A stretch of DNA of 64,000 nucleotides from Antitrichia curtipendula (taxonomy: Eukaryota; Streptophyta; Bryopsida; Hypnales; Leucodontaceae). Shown piece after piece: positions 31,353 through 42,383 of this stretch. The DNA is taken from NCBI GenBank assembly GCA_951230915.1, contig OX579642.1:7068001-7132000 (forward strand). Reading direction: 5' to 3'. The position numbers and the translations under genes are program-made. Position 1 is the stretch's first letter. Each line of letters starts with the position of its first letter. The notes below the pieces were generated by a model that searched no databases, was not told where the DNA came from, and saw nothing but the letters and a program-made list of their open reading frames with translations.

Positions 31353-33005
31353 CTAATCTTCATTGCGCACCTGCTCTTCTTGAAGGTCTTGTTCTTTGCG
31401 GGCCTCGCGGTAGCAATCCATGGGTGGTGTCCAAAACGTTGGAGCACCACTTAGACGTTGCACGACTCCAGTCACCGAGTGTCGTTGTAGTGGCTCCGCC
31501 TTGCACAATTCACCCAACATGGTTTGAAACGTACCAAATGCCGTAAGGTCCGGAATCATATCTACATTTCCGCGATCTTTTTTCCATACCTTCATAGCCA
31601 ATTTCCCTATGGAGTATCCGTCCGTGTGTATACTAACATACGGTGGCTTAACCCTGCGAGTAGGAGATGATGAAGTTCCTGTCTCTCCAATCAAGTACAT
31701 CAACTCAGAAGCCACCCACCAACGTTGCGCTCGGGTTGCCTGAAACTTCCTTGGACAATTGAATTGGTAAAGAGAAGGGGTTTCTTCGTTGATGCGGCTA
31801 CCCATTCCCCAATCACATAGACCAATCCACACGGTTCTTCCATCATCATTCGGAAAATGAAGCATAATGTTCTCCGGTGTGATGTCGTTGTGCAATACAG
31901 AGCACTGTTGCACTGCATCCACAATGCAAATCATTGCCCACGCAAGTTCAGTGCGCTTGCGTCTATATGCCATGAGTCGTTTGGCTTCTTGCATTGATTG
32001 GGGAGTTGCATGATAAGCCAACTCCCCTGGATCTCGGTTCTTCTCATCAAGGGTAAACATGGCGCCGAGAGTACCGCCATTCCACCATTGCGAATAACAC
32101 TCCATGGTCATGTCATTTATAGCAAAGAATTTGATGACCCCTGGATGCTCGCACGGACATACCAATGCCTTGATGGACAACTTCTCCCTGGACTTCTTCA
32201 ATTCATCCATGCGCAAGGCTGACTTCCCAGCTAATTCCATATTCTCGGGAATATATTTTGAATTTTGAACACATACTTTGCGCACCCTCCCATGCCCCCC
32301 TTGTTTGCTATGGCCAGACAAAGGAACCACCACCACTCCTCTTTCAAGGAAAACCACTCCTTCTGCAGCTTGTTGACCAAAGGCCAAGTTCTGACTTCGT
32401 TGAAACCACGGAGCGGAACGGATGTTGCTTGAAGACAATCCATGCACTGCATCATGCCACCAATACACCTTCTTGTGCAACAAACTCAATGCTTGTTGTC
32501 TAGGCACTACACTCTTCTCAAAGCCTTTTATTTTTTCCGCAACTTGGGCAAGGTTGAAGATACACGTTTACACTTGTGACTCCAACCAATGGTCGAAGCA
32601 TTCTTTCGTGCGGTCTTCATGCCACTCATCCGCGCTCATTGTTGTTCAGAACATGTGGTGGAACTTTTGTTTAATTTTATCCACTCCCTGTAATCCGCAT
32701 GAGACGTATGTTGAGTTCAACTGCAAAATCAAATACTGATCAAAAAATTCCAACGCCACTTCATGCAGTTTTCGGGTTGCACCCTTGCTTGGCCACTTCT
32801 CTGGATTTGTAGCCTTGTGCCTCCTTCGTTGTTTTTTCTTCCCCTTCGAAGACTCTCCGCCCCCAACAACAGCTACAGACCCTTCTGCAGCTACAGCCTC
32901 TGAAACGGGCTCTGGTGATTCCGCATCCGGGTCCATAACCGGTGCATCTCTAACACCTGTCCACCAATCATCAACCTTTCTCTTCGAGAAATCGCGACCA
33001 GCCAT
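31353..33005 (-). pseudogene. Divergent protein kinase-like gene, two nonsense codons
   Basis: A single frame of 551 codons runs from the ATG at 33005 to the stop at 31353, broken only by TGA (32646-32648) and TAA (32568-32570). The C-terminal 320 residues have protein-kinase landmarks: glycine loop QGGHGRV (about 236-242), lysine K261 in LAGKSAL, catalytic loop HNDITPEN (372-379; HND instead of HRD), DWG (398-400) in place of DFG, and VASEL where APE is expected. The N-terminal 200 residues are charged and unrecognised. All three active-site polar residues (K, D, D) are kept, so the ancestor was probably catalytic. Both stops could arise by C-to-T changes (CGA, CAA). It is transcribed away from the RING-like gene, towards the transposase. 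If a spliced form bypassed the stops it could still function, but no good splice sites were seen. Confidence 0.7.
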
Positions 33006-33196
33006 CGTGACAGTAACAAGTAATCAAAATCAAAGGAATTAGGAATTCGTCTTCCACAAAGTGAAAAACCGCCCCCCTTATTCCTCAAAATAGCCTCTAC
33101 CCAGCACCCGCGCTCGCAAGCAAGGACTGCAACCAATCCAAGACAAGAGAGCATCGTCAGAGCAGGAGAGACTATGGTGAAAGTACCCTAAAAACA

Positions 33197-33206
33197 GTCT
33201 TATATA
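33197..33206 (-). promoter_or_regulatory. Possible TATA box of the kinase-like gene
   Basis: On the minus strand this reads TATATAAGAC, about 195 bp upstream of the ATG at 33005. It is adjacent to the 33223-33419 inverted repeat and array 2. Confidence 0.4.
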
Positions 33207-33222
33207 CCCATTTCACGTGGCC

Positions 33223-33419
33223 GGGGTGAACTGACCCCCTTGCTCGGCCCTCTGGGCCGACCCTGTTTTCCGCACCATTCCTTTTTTGCAAATTTTGAAT
33301 TCATAAAGACCCCTAATTAGTTCAATCACATCAAATAATAACCCTGGATCGGCCGAAAATAGAGGGCTTTTTTTTACATGCACCCCTGGTAAGGCCGAGC
33401 GAGGGGGTCAATCCACCCC
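33223..33419. repeat. 27-bp inverted repeat upstream of the kinase-like gene
   Basis: The left arm contains TGACCCCCTTGCTCGGCC and the right arm GGCCGAGCGAGGGGGTCA; the outer bases also pair (GGGGTG / CACCCC). The arms are 27 bp and about 140 bp apart, between the promoter and array 2. Confidence 0.8.
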
Positions 33420-33429
33420 AATCATTCAC

Positions 33430-33838
33430 GTCGACGGACAGGCCGTCGAGAGGACGGACAGAGCATCCAGGGCCGTCCAAGGCGTCTAGAGGACGGGAAG
33501 GCCGTCTAGAGGGACAAGCCGTCCAGCCCGCGGACTGGCCGTCGAGAGGACGGGAAGGGCGTTCAAGGAGGGAGACCGTTCAGGGGCCAAGCCGTCCAGC
33601 CCGCGGACTGGCCGTCGAGAGGACGAAAAGGCCGTCCAGGGGTGGAGACCGTCCAGCCCGCGGACTGGCCGTCGAGAGGACGGGAAGGCCGTCCACGGGG
33701 GGAGACCGTCCAGCCTGCGAACTGCTTGGCCTGAGGATGGGAAGGCCGTCCAGCCCGCAAACTGGCCGTCGAGAGGACGGGAAGACTTTCGAGAGACGGG
33801 AAGGCCGTCGAGAGGACGGGAAGGTCGTCGAGCGGGCC
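33430..33838. repeat. GC-rich array 2
   Basis: Irregular units are built from GGCCGTCGAGAGGACGGGAA and GGCCGTCCAG...GACCGTCCAG. It shares the GTCC/GGACGG core with arrays 1, 3 and 4 but has a different unit order and length. The repetitive minus-strand open frames across it are artefacts of the repeat. Confidence 0.85.
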
Positions 33839-36354
33839 ATTCAAAACAGTGCTGGCCGAGTGTAATTCATTTCTAATCCTTGTTCGGAGAATTTTTCATT
33901 TATGTGGTTTGGCACTCTCGGACTTGTCAGGACAGGTGTCTTCCCTCTCAATCGGTCATTAGACTACGGTGGCGGGTAGTTTAAGAGTGCTAACTTAATG
34001 TTCACACTTGTTTCAATTAGAGGACAAATAAATACCAGAGATGACATTCAAATGCTCAAAAAACAAGGTTTAATGCTCATTTAGAATGGAATTATATTTT
34101 GTTGCACATAAATAATTAAAAAAACATAGCAAAAACCATAGAAGGTCAAATTGAAAACTTCTTAATGTCAGTCCTAGAATGTTCTATTTGGATGTTCATG
34201 TTAATATTTGATTCATTCTAATTGCACCCATTTTCACGATAGTTGTTGGCATTGGGCAATGTTTTTTTTACAAAAATCCCAGAATCTCGCAATCCCTTAA
34301 AATAATTTATATTCTGTAAGGCTCAAATTCGAATTCAAATGAATTTTATCAATTATAACTCGAACAATTTCACCTTTGGAATTATTGTATTTTGATTCCA
34401 TCCTTCCCTGCATGTAAGTGCACCTGACAATTTAGTATTTTGTTGAATTTTAAACCCTGTCTACACTAATATACTAAACTCAAAGTCTCAAACGTACAAA
34501 CATTCAATAACTTACTAAGCCCGGATCAAATATACAAAGACCAAGACAATAAACCACCCTCTAAATGCTCTAGTTAAAGGTAGTAAGATTAAAACTCTGA
34601 AATGGTTAATTATGAAATAAGTGAAAGACCTCCTAAACAACATATGTCATATGCATATCATTGATTAATGTAAAACATTGTTTTGGCTTTCCATTCATAC
34701 ATTACAGAAAAAGAATGTAGCCCTATACATCTAAACTTAAGAATGTTTTACCTTCTAAAGATATTGTTATGCCGTTTTTTGGTGTCTTCAATATGTTTTA
34801 TAAAACTTTGATTTTAAATCATTAATCTATTTTTTTCCAATTCAAACTTCAAAGACTACATCTCGATCAAGTTTTGCACTTATAATGCCAACTAAAAAAA
34901 GGAAGAACATTTTTCGTGGTTTCCGGTCCATGCTAGGTTTTGAAGTAAATCCTATAGGACAATACCCTAAATCCTAAACCCTAAACCCTAAACCCTCTTC
35001 ACTGTTGCAATTTTAAGAGTATTTGATGTTCAAGTTTATGTAACTATAGCAAATAAGAGTGGATTGGTGTAATAAAATTGAAATGCAACATTGAGTACAT
35101 GAACTTCACATTTTTGTGGTCTCTATATTTTTTTTATGGCTTCTAAATTATAAAGCAACTAACGGTGAATTATTATAGTTTTTCATATGGATTGTTTATT
35201 AATTGCTTATGTAGTACCGTATGTTAACCACTAAACTGGCTAAGTCCCAAGGCCTCTTTTGCATCCTATATCTGAAATAAATTGCCATTTCTATAGTAAA
35301 GAATGTAAAAAAAAAAATGAATGTGTTTAGGACTTTAGGCCTTTAAGGTGCACATCTACTTGTAGTATGTAAGATCTCATACTAGAGTACTAGAGTAGTG
35401 TTCAATTGACCGGAAGAAATTTCACAAACTTTGCCTATATAGAATTGTAGATTGCAAGATATTTACAATAAACTTCAACCTCTGAACGCCCAACGACATC
35501 ATTTAGTGCCAATTTGATGGCAATTCAATCACTTCAATGAGATGGAAAGATTGTGGAAGCGTTCAATTCATTTTTCGGGGACCTTCCATGTTGAGTTACA
35601 AAGTGTATCCAAATGATTTTGTAGTCTTTCCGATATTTGCCTCCGCGTAATTTAGAGTTTAGGAAAAAAAAAAAAAAAAAATATGCTACTTCAGTGTATC
35701 TTGGGAAGTTGTTGCTCCTTAGTCTAAATCTGAAATTTATCCCCCAAATTGATATTTTCTGAGTTTGAGTCTAACTATCAAGCAAAAGTTCATTTTCTCT
35801 AGTTCCTATTTTATGTAAAATCCCCCAACACGACCCTAAAAATGAAATTTTATTATTGCGATTTGCACTTCGAATGTGTTTTTAATGTCTACTACATTTA
35901 GTACATTCTAAATAAATCATGAAATGGAAATTAAGTTTATGCTATGATGGATTCTAATGTCATTATCCTTGTGATATAAGGTAAACCTGCCTATGACAGG
36001 CAGAATGACTGATTTGTTGTATTGCCTTTAGCAAAAATAATCAAATTTTTTCCATACAAAGACACATGTGAGAAATGAAGAACGCAACTGGAATTTGATT
36101 TTTTGGATTAAATATGATTTTTTTTTAAATTTTTGAAGTGTACTGTCCAGTAAGCCCAAAAGAGTTTGTAGACTACCCCAAATCAGCAGAAAATTGTTTC
36201 CATGATGGTCATCTTCCCACTTAAAACAGTCATAACATTTTCTAAGATGGCTACAAGACTTTCTAACATGGACATGACATGAAGAAATAAAAAAACTGCT
36301 TTTTACTAAAAATAAAAAATCAATTTTCAAAAGAATAAAAATAAAATTTTTAAA
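33839..36354. other. AT-rich middle of the giant element with older insert fragments
   Basis: There is no gene. A left end of the TTAA-bounded type is at 35224 (TTAACCACTAAACTGGC). An interstitial telomere-like repeat is at 34964-34996. From 35981 a fragment of the element type described at 55779 begins (GTAAACCTGCCTATGACAGG) and is cut off where array 3 starts at about 36353. An A-run is near 35665. Confidence 0.6.
34964..34996 (-). repeat. Interstitial telomere-like repeat (CCCTAAA)
   Basis: About four units of CCCTAAA, one imperfect, lie in the middle of the giant element, opposite in orientation to the copy at 26683. Confidence 0.85.
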
Positions 36355-36785
36355 GGGCCGTCCAGGACGTTCGGCAGGCCATCGAGAGGATGGGCGGGCC
36401 GTTCCCGACCAGGGACAGGCCGTCGAGAGGACGGGCAGGCCGTCCCAGACCATGAACAGGCCGTCGAGAGGATGGGCGGGCCGTTCCCGACCAGCAACAG
36501 GCCGTCGAAGAGACGGGCACCCCGTCCTTTTGGACGGCCTTTCCGTCCAAGAGACGGGTAGGCCGTCCAAAGGACGAGTATCCCGTCGAGGAGACGGGTT
36601 TGCCGTCCAGGAAACAGGTATGCTGTCCAGGAGACGGGTATTCCGTCGAGGGGACGGGCAATCCGTCGAGGGGACGGGCAGGCTGTCGACGGAACGGGTA
36701 GGCCGTCGAGGGGACGGGCAGGCCGTTGACGGAACGGGTAGGCCGTCGAGGGGACGGGCATACCGTCGAGAGGACGGAAAATCCA
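36355..36785. repeat. GC-rich array 3
   Basis: The roughly 20-bp unit GGCCGTCGAGGGGACGGGCA repeats with variants (GGCCGTTGACGGAACGGGTA), after longer units containing CCGTTCCCGACCAG. Further isolated GGCCGTCC and GGACGG words continue to about 36930. It lies upstream of the RING-like gene. Long open frames on both strands reflect the repeat, not coding. Confidence 0.85.
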
Positions 36786-36996
36786 TCCGTCCAAGTCTCG
36801 GGCGGCGGTGTAATTATTTCCCGAACCTGTCGACGGCGCCCCGAACCCGTTGACGGCGTCCCAACCCTGTGTCGGACCTCTGTGGACGTATCGGCCGTCC
36901 ATTCCAGGGCTGTCCCACGCCTTGGACGGTCTGGATTCGGGGGGGACAGGCTGATGTTATGTTAATTATCCTGCCTAATCGGGTCGGTAATTGGGG

Positions 36997-37004
36997 GGTA
37001 TAAG
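36997..37004 (+). promoter_or_regulatory. Possible TATA box of the RING-like gene
   Basis: GGTATAAG is about 210 bp before the ATG at 37211, the same spacing seen for the other two genes of the giant element. Confidence 0.35.
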
Positions 37005-37210
37005 TAAACTTTTTTGGACAGTTTACGTGCTTCCTCTTTTGAGTTGCACTGTCCGAGCTTGAGAAAGCTTCGCTCTACAATTTGAGGGGAAGTGTTATAC
37101 ATTTGACATTGTTTTGCCACATTTCAGTTGCCTTCACGCAACAGAAGGCAAAGCAAATTGTCATTGTATTCGCATACAGTAACGTGTGTGTCATTTTACA
37201 GGTATCAAGA

Positions 37211-39505
37211 ATGGACGTAGAGGATGTAGCAGGAGGTTCGGGACCTGGAGGTGACCCCCCAAGAGGTTTGGGACTTGGAGGTGACCCCCCAGGAGGTTTG
37301 GTACCTGCAGGTGAACCCCCAGGTAGAAGGAAGAGAGGAAACAGAGCAACCTTGGATTGGGGCACACTTAATGCCGAAGAGATTATGGCAAAGCCTGGGT
37401 GGTTGGAGGCAGATGGCCCATGGACAAGAGTGATATGTCGTCAATATATAGATTGGGCCCACATCAACCGCCATTGGCCACACGACCGGTACGAGGTGCA
37501 CGTGAAATCTGGCGTGGTAAATATTGACCAGTGCCAACATCCGCACTTCAAGAAGAGGATGATTGAAATATCATTGGCACTTTGGGGGGCAAGATCCAAG
37601 AAAGACGGGACACTTTCATTGTGCCAAATGGCATATGCGGAGGTTTTTCTTGGCAAGGATGTGGACTGGAGCAGCTTTTTGGGCAAATCGCGGAATAATA
37701 CATTTCTAAATCGAACTCGCCACATTGCACCAAATCCTACTGTGCCGTTGGACAATGTACCAAATCTTGCCGTGCCATTGGATGATGTCCAAAATGTGCA
37801 AATGGACGTGGTTCCACTGGCAGAGCGTCCAGGGACGGAGTTGATGGAGATAGAAGTTGGTCAGGGCAGCGGTCCAGATGTAAACCAACAAGCTGTGATT
37901 GGTGGAGTGCAAGCTGACGGTGAAGAAGTAATTCGCTTGCGCCAATTAGTACAAACACTGCAAGCAGAAAAAGAAGAAACACGACGACAACATGCTGCAG
38001 TGTTGGAATTTCATCATGCAAGGATGCGGGCCGTTCAAGATGAAAATGTGCACCTCATCGCACGTGAAGCCGAGCTCGTAGAGCGTGAAAGGCGGGTCAG
38101 CACAGACTCAGTTCCACCATTCGATCTTGTAGTGGAACGTGCTACATACGGTGCAGATGAAGACACACCAGGCCCAAGCAATACATCTGAGTTTGTGCTG
38201 CGATCACGATCCACTTTTCCAAGTTCAGAAAGTGCCACATTGGATATTATGCGTGCACGTGCTGAGCGAGTTGAAGCAGAGCTTGGAAGTACTCGCACAA
38301 ACATGGAAGAATTAACAAACGCCATGCGTGCTTTGGAACTTCGTGCCAATAACGCCGAGGCAGAGGTGGCGGTGGTTACTGCAGCTCGAACAACCTTGAA
38401 GCAGACCATGACCGCATTGAGTGCTAAAAATATGCGGTTGGTTCAAAATCCTCAGAAGGAGCAGAGGCTGCTTCAAATGTGCAACATGAAGTTGACATGC
38501 ATCTTAGCGCTAAAAGAGGCTGAGCAAATGCAACGTGAAGTGAGGAGAGTGGCTGCAGAATTCAATGATGGCGGTCAACGTTATTTTGGCTTGACCTCGT
38601 GGCCTCGGGTGGCAGAAATGTTCACCGATGATTTGCCAACGTATAGGGAGAATTCAAGCATTGATTGGAATGCCCGTCCAGACTTGGAATTCCAATATAA
38701 TATCGATCGCCAACGGTACGGGCCACCCAACAACGATGGCATTACGCCACTAGTGTGGCCTTCCGTTCCAGATTTTGTAAAAGATGGAACAACATGTATA
38801 ATGTGCCAACAACCGTTTGGCCCCGAGGGTGGATGGAATCTTGGTACATGTGGCCATCTATACCCCCCCGTGTGTCTTATTCCATACATGGTCACCAGAA
38901 AGAGATGTGCACAATGCAGGGCTCCATTTCATGCACGACTGTACAAAATGTTTGGCCTTGAAGACCACATGCCTCAACATTACGAGTACAATGAAGAAAA
39001 TTTACCGGGCCCCGGTAATAGAGTACATTGGGGGTCCGACATGACATGGCTTTGGAAGTGGGGCCACCACAACCAACACCTCCCGGTAGGAACGGTGGCT
39101 GACATACCATGGACGAGTGACGCCCAAGTGACAGAGGTGATCAGGAGGGTGTTTGGAGACAGTGATCCAGGGCGTCGACTATATTTTGGTCAGATTGCCG
39201 GTGGACATTGGGACCCAGAACGCTTAATTTTTATATGCGCACCACATCCACAACGCATCATGTTTAACTCTCAAGGCCAGCCAGTCGGATTTGAGGGGGA
39301 ATTGAGCTATGAGGAAGAAATGGCGTACACTGAAGACAATACCTTCCATGAGCCAGCCCTCGTGAATGACATTTTTTCCCACTTACATGATAGATACGAT
39401 ATAGAAGCACTTCAACTTCTGAGGACTTTCGAATCGCAAGAAGAACTGCAACGATTTTTGAGAAATAGCATAGCACGCGGCGTTGTAATCGAAGATGTAG
39501 ACTAG
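37211..39505 (+). CDS. Coiled-coil protein with divergent RING-like finger (transposon cargo)
   Basis: 764 aa, intact frame. Residues 8-40 are Gly/Pro-rich repeats (GGDPPGGL type). Residues 50-190 form an unrecognised globular region. About 235-300 and 345-420 are charged heptad-like stretches predicted to form coiled coils. A zinc-finger-like module spans C529-x2-C532, C547-G-H549, C555 and C566-x2-C569. It resembles a RING, but the ligand expected between H549 and C555 is a proline (CGHLYPPVC), so one metal site may be incomplete. About 195 more residues follow without a known domain. The ATG at 37211 follows a TTTTACAG acceptor, suggesting a 5' UTR intron; the upstream open frame starts at TTG. 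It could be an E3 ligase-like or scaffold protein; function unknown. Confidence 0.75.
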   Translation: MDVEDVAGGSGPGGDPPRGLGLGGDPPGGLVPAGEPPGRRKRGNRATLDWGTLNAEEIMAKPGWLEADGPWTRVICRQYIDWAHINRHWPHDRYEVHVKSGVVNIDQCQHPHFKKRMIEISLALWGARSKKDGTLSLCQMAYAEVFLGKDVDWSSFLGKSRNNTFLNRTRHIAPNPTVPLDNVPNLAVPLDDVQNVQMDVVPLAERPGTELMEIEVGQGSGPDVNQQAVIGGVQADGEEVIRLRQLVQTLQAEKEETRRQHAAVLEFHHARMRAVQDENVHLIAREAELVERERRVSTDSVPPFDLVVERATYGADEDTPGPSNTSEFVLRSRSTFPSSESATLDIMRARAERVEAELGSTRTNMEELTNAMRALELRANNAEAEVAVVTAARTTLKQTMTALSAKNMRLVQNPQKEQRLLQMCNMKLTCILALKEAEQMQREVRRVAAEFNDGGQRYFGLTSWPRVAEMFTDDLPTYRENSSIDWNARPDLEFQYNIDRQRYGPPNNDGITPLVWPSVPDFVKDGTTCIMCQQPFGPEGGWNLGTCGHLYPPVCLIPYMVTRKRCAQCRAPFHARLYKMFGLEDHMPQHYEYNEENLPGPGNRVHWGSDMTWLWKWGHHNQHLPVGTVADIPWTSDAQVTEVIRRVFGDSDPGRRLYFGQIAGGHWDPERLIFICAPHPQRIMFNSQGQPVGFEGELSYEEEMAYTEDNTFHEPALVNDIFSHLHDRYDIEALQLLRTFESQEELQRFLRNSIARGVVIEDVD

Positions 39506-39768
39506 ATTGTGTATAACTAGATAGATGTATAGAATTAAATACTGGAAGTTGTACAAAGCGAACGTATGTAATTATGTAAAGCCTTTATTAGTTTACCATG
39601 TACTTCAACGGATTTATAAAATATGTACATTTATTGTTTTATTTCCACCTCGTGTATTGTTGCTTCGCCTTTGTCAATTTTTGTAATCTATTGGACCTTT
39701 TTGTAATAGTATAGAAGAAGCTTGTATGCTTAGATGGTAGGTAAAAGAGTGTTCTATTTTATTTTTGG

Positions 39769-40406
39769 TGAAGCCCTAAAGTCTGAAGTCCATTTTTTGG
39801 CCCAAACCACCCTAAACCACCACTTTTGCTATATTCACCTATGAATTAAATTTTCCAATTTATTTTTTGAATCGAACCAAAGGATCTTGTTCTACACTTG
39901 TCTTAGATGACGTGATAAAAAATTTGTGATGTTTGACCGTATGGATTGAAAGTTATTAGCATTCGAAGTGAAAGAAACAAATTTATTTTAAGAAGTTGCT
40001 AGGATTGCCCGCTCTACAAAAAACCCATAACTTTTCCATTCCTAATCCAAATGGGATGAATGAAAGCCTCCCATTTAAAAGAAAATATAATCCAACTGGG
40101 AAAAAAATATACAAATTTGTATTTCATTTTTTTGTGGATTTCTTTGTCTACCCGGAGTCTTGGACCGCCCAGTGTCCCGATCTCCCCTGTTTGAGGTTAT
40201 TGTGGCATACCCTTTGCTCCTAGGCACCAATTGGAATAGAAATTGTATTATGAATAAACTCATAAGTTTATCTATCATTCCATGTTATCATTCTTATGAA
40301 AAAGTTTTCAAAAGTTTCAGTAAAAAATGAGATCATAGGAGCCTATCGAAAATCCATTTTGTCCCTGGCAGAAAGGACAATGAGAGTATGTTACTTTAGG
40401 GGCTAA
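39769..40406. mobile_element. TTAA-type element (family A) inside the giant element
   Basis: The left end GAAGCCCTAAAGTCTGAAGT and right end TTACTTTAGGGGCTAA are decayed. The interior matches family A (AAAGGATCTTGTTCTACACT, GTTATTAGCATTCGAAGT, CATTTTGTCCCTGG). It probably inserted into the giant element, downstream of the RING-like gene. Confidence 0.65.
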
Positions 40407-41696
40407 GAAATAAAAACAATGGAAATTCTTTACCAAAGCAAGAAATAAGTAACAAATTATTTGATTGCTTCATATTTGATGAAATCTCCTTTAAGTCTTT
40501 AGAATTAAACCAAAAAATAATTCACGTTTTGTAACTTTTGTTCTATTAGTTTTAATGTTTTTTTAGTTGGACTATTGATTGACTACTCTCTCATGTTTAT
40601 TTTTAAATCCAAAGTTTACAAATTAAAGTATTGAACATTTTCCATTTTTTCTCAAATGGCATTATGGAAATCAAATGATCAAAGTTTAATATCTTGCAAT
40701 TGCTAACTTGATAAGGTCACACTACATGAAATTTATTTGAAAATCAATTGAAATAAATGACTTTATGAATGGCGATCCTATACTTAAAAGTCTTAAATTG
40801 AATAGATTCTAATTTTATTTTTTTCATTTCATTTCAAGGTGAACATGGAGAAATGCCAACTTGGATTTTTTTTTGGCAATAATTAGCATAGGGCCTACAT
40901 GGCTACATGGATTAATATTTTTTGAATTTCTTGCCATATAGTCAGTGTAAAATCAATTTAGCAATTTCTCTAATTCGAAATTCAATAACAAACTTTAATC
41001 CCTAGAATCCTAGATGCCCAAGGCATGTTTTGAGCTTCTACAAATTTGCTCTAAATTGAACAAAATGTTAACATTTTGATTAGGTGACTAGACGTATCAA
41101 TTCCAAAAAAATTGTAACCATATAAATTCAAACAAGACATATTAGGGGCTCATAGGTTGCTAAAACACAATAATATCACTTATAGAGTAAAAGATTATAA
41201 TGTTTGAACATGAGGGTGTTAAAACTACAAAAATGATGTGAAGTCTTCCAATCCTCTTTTCAGTTTTCACAAGTAAAATTTAAAAAAATTTAGACCACAA
41301 AAATATGAGGTTAAATTGCCGAACATGTATAACCCCAAACAATTTATGGCTTTTAAAAATATACTCCATATTTTTTTTTAAATAAAAAAAAAAATTTGAA
41401 TGTGATTTTTTCTCCAAGATCTTGTGTTTTCGAGGCACATTTCCAAAAGCTCTCAATGCTACAAGAAGTCAAGATTGCAATGGGTACCCTTGCACAAAGT
41501 CTTGAAACGAAAAATCACTATCATTTATTTTTAAGAATAGACTATTGATGCTATAACTAGACTTCAAGAAGAACTTACTAAAAATAGCAACTTGGATACT
41601 ACTAAAAATAGCAATTTGGTTAGGTTTTATTTAACTTCAAAGTTTTGCCAACACCAGATTTGGGTGCTTCGGGCATTTAAGCCAAAAATCCAATCC
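40407..41696. other. AT-rich spacer with one further TTAA-type left end
   Basis: TTAATCCCTAGAATCCTAGA at 40994 looks like another left terminus; no right end is visible before array 4. No gene is present. Confidence 0.4.
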
Positions 41697-42240
41697 CACC
41701 CGTCCAGTCTATTTTTCCGTCCACAGAATCGTCTAATTATCCGTCCAGATGCCCGTCCACCCGCCTGTCCAATTACCCGTCCAGATGTCCGTCCACCCGC
41801 TCGTCCAATTACCCGTCCACTTACCCGTCCAGATGCCCGTCCACCCGCCCGTCCAATTACCCGTCCACTTACCCGTCCAGATGCCCGTCCACCCGCCCGT
41901 CCAATTACCCGTCCACTTACCCGTCCAGATGCCCGTCTACCCGCCCGTCCAGTTACCCGTCCACCCGCCCGTCCACATGCCCGTCCACATGCCTGTCCAG
42001 TTACCCGTCCACCCACCCGTCCACATGCCCGTCCACCCGCCCGTCCAGTTTTCCATCTACATACCCGTCCATCCCGCCCGTCCAGATACCCGTCCACACA
42101 ACCGCCCCCCCTTCCGTCCACATGCCTGTCCAGATGCCCGTCCACCCTCCCGTCCACCCGCCCGTCCACATGGTCGTCCAATTTTCCGTCCAGATACCCG
42201 TCCATCCCGCCCGTTCCGTGCCCGTCGACGGAAGCTCGCC
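41697..42240. repeat. GC-rich array 4 (12-bp units in a 48-bp higher-order repeat)
   Basis: CCCGTCCA plus four variable bases repeats every 12 bp for about 500 bp, roughly forty units by length. Groups of four make a 48-bp higher-order repeat. The core is strongly strand-biased, unlike the palindromic array 1. It lies just inside the right end of the giant element. The Pro/Arg-rich and Val/His-rich open frames on the plus strand are products of the 12-bp period. Confidence 0.9.
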
Positions 42241-42383
42241 GCCCGTCAGCGAAGAACGTCCATCCATTTCCGTAGTTTTCATCCTCTGTCAACGGTTCTC
42301 GTCCAGATTTCATCCTGACGGACGCCGGGGTTGAATCCTGACGTCTGTCCGGACATGCTGACGGACGGACAGGACGTGACGGG

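Noticed and set aside
33839..36354. Possible internal boundary that would split the giant element into two separate hAT copies
   Set aside because: I looked for CAGGGTTGTC-like ends and 8-bp duplications around 33.85 and 36.35 kb and found none. Only the outer pair at 25964 and 42393 matches.
36028..36902. Open frames over array 3 with RPLDGLPVPSTACPS-type repeats
   Set aside because: They are products of the 20-bp repeat; several frames are open simultaneously.
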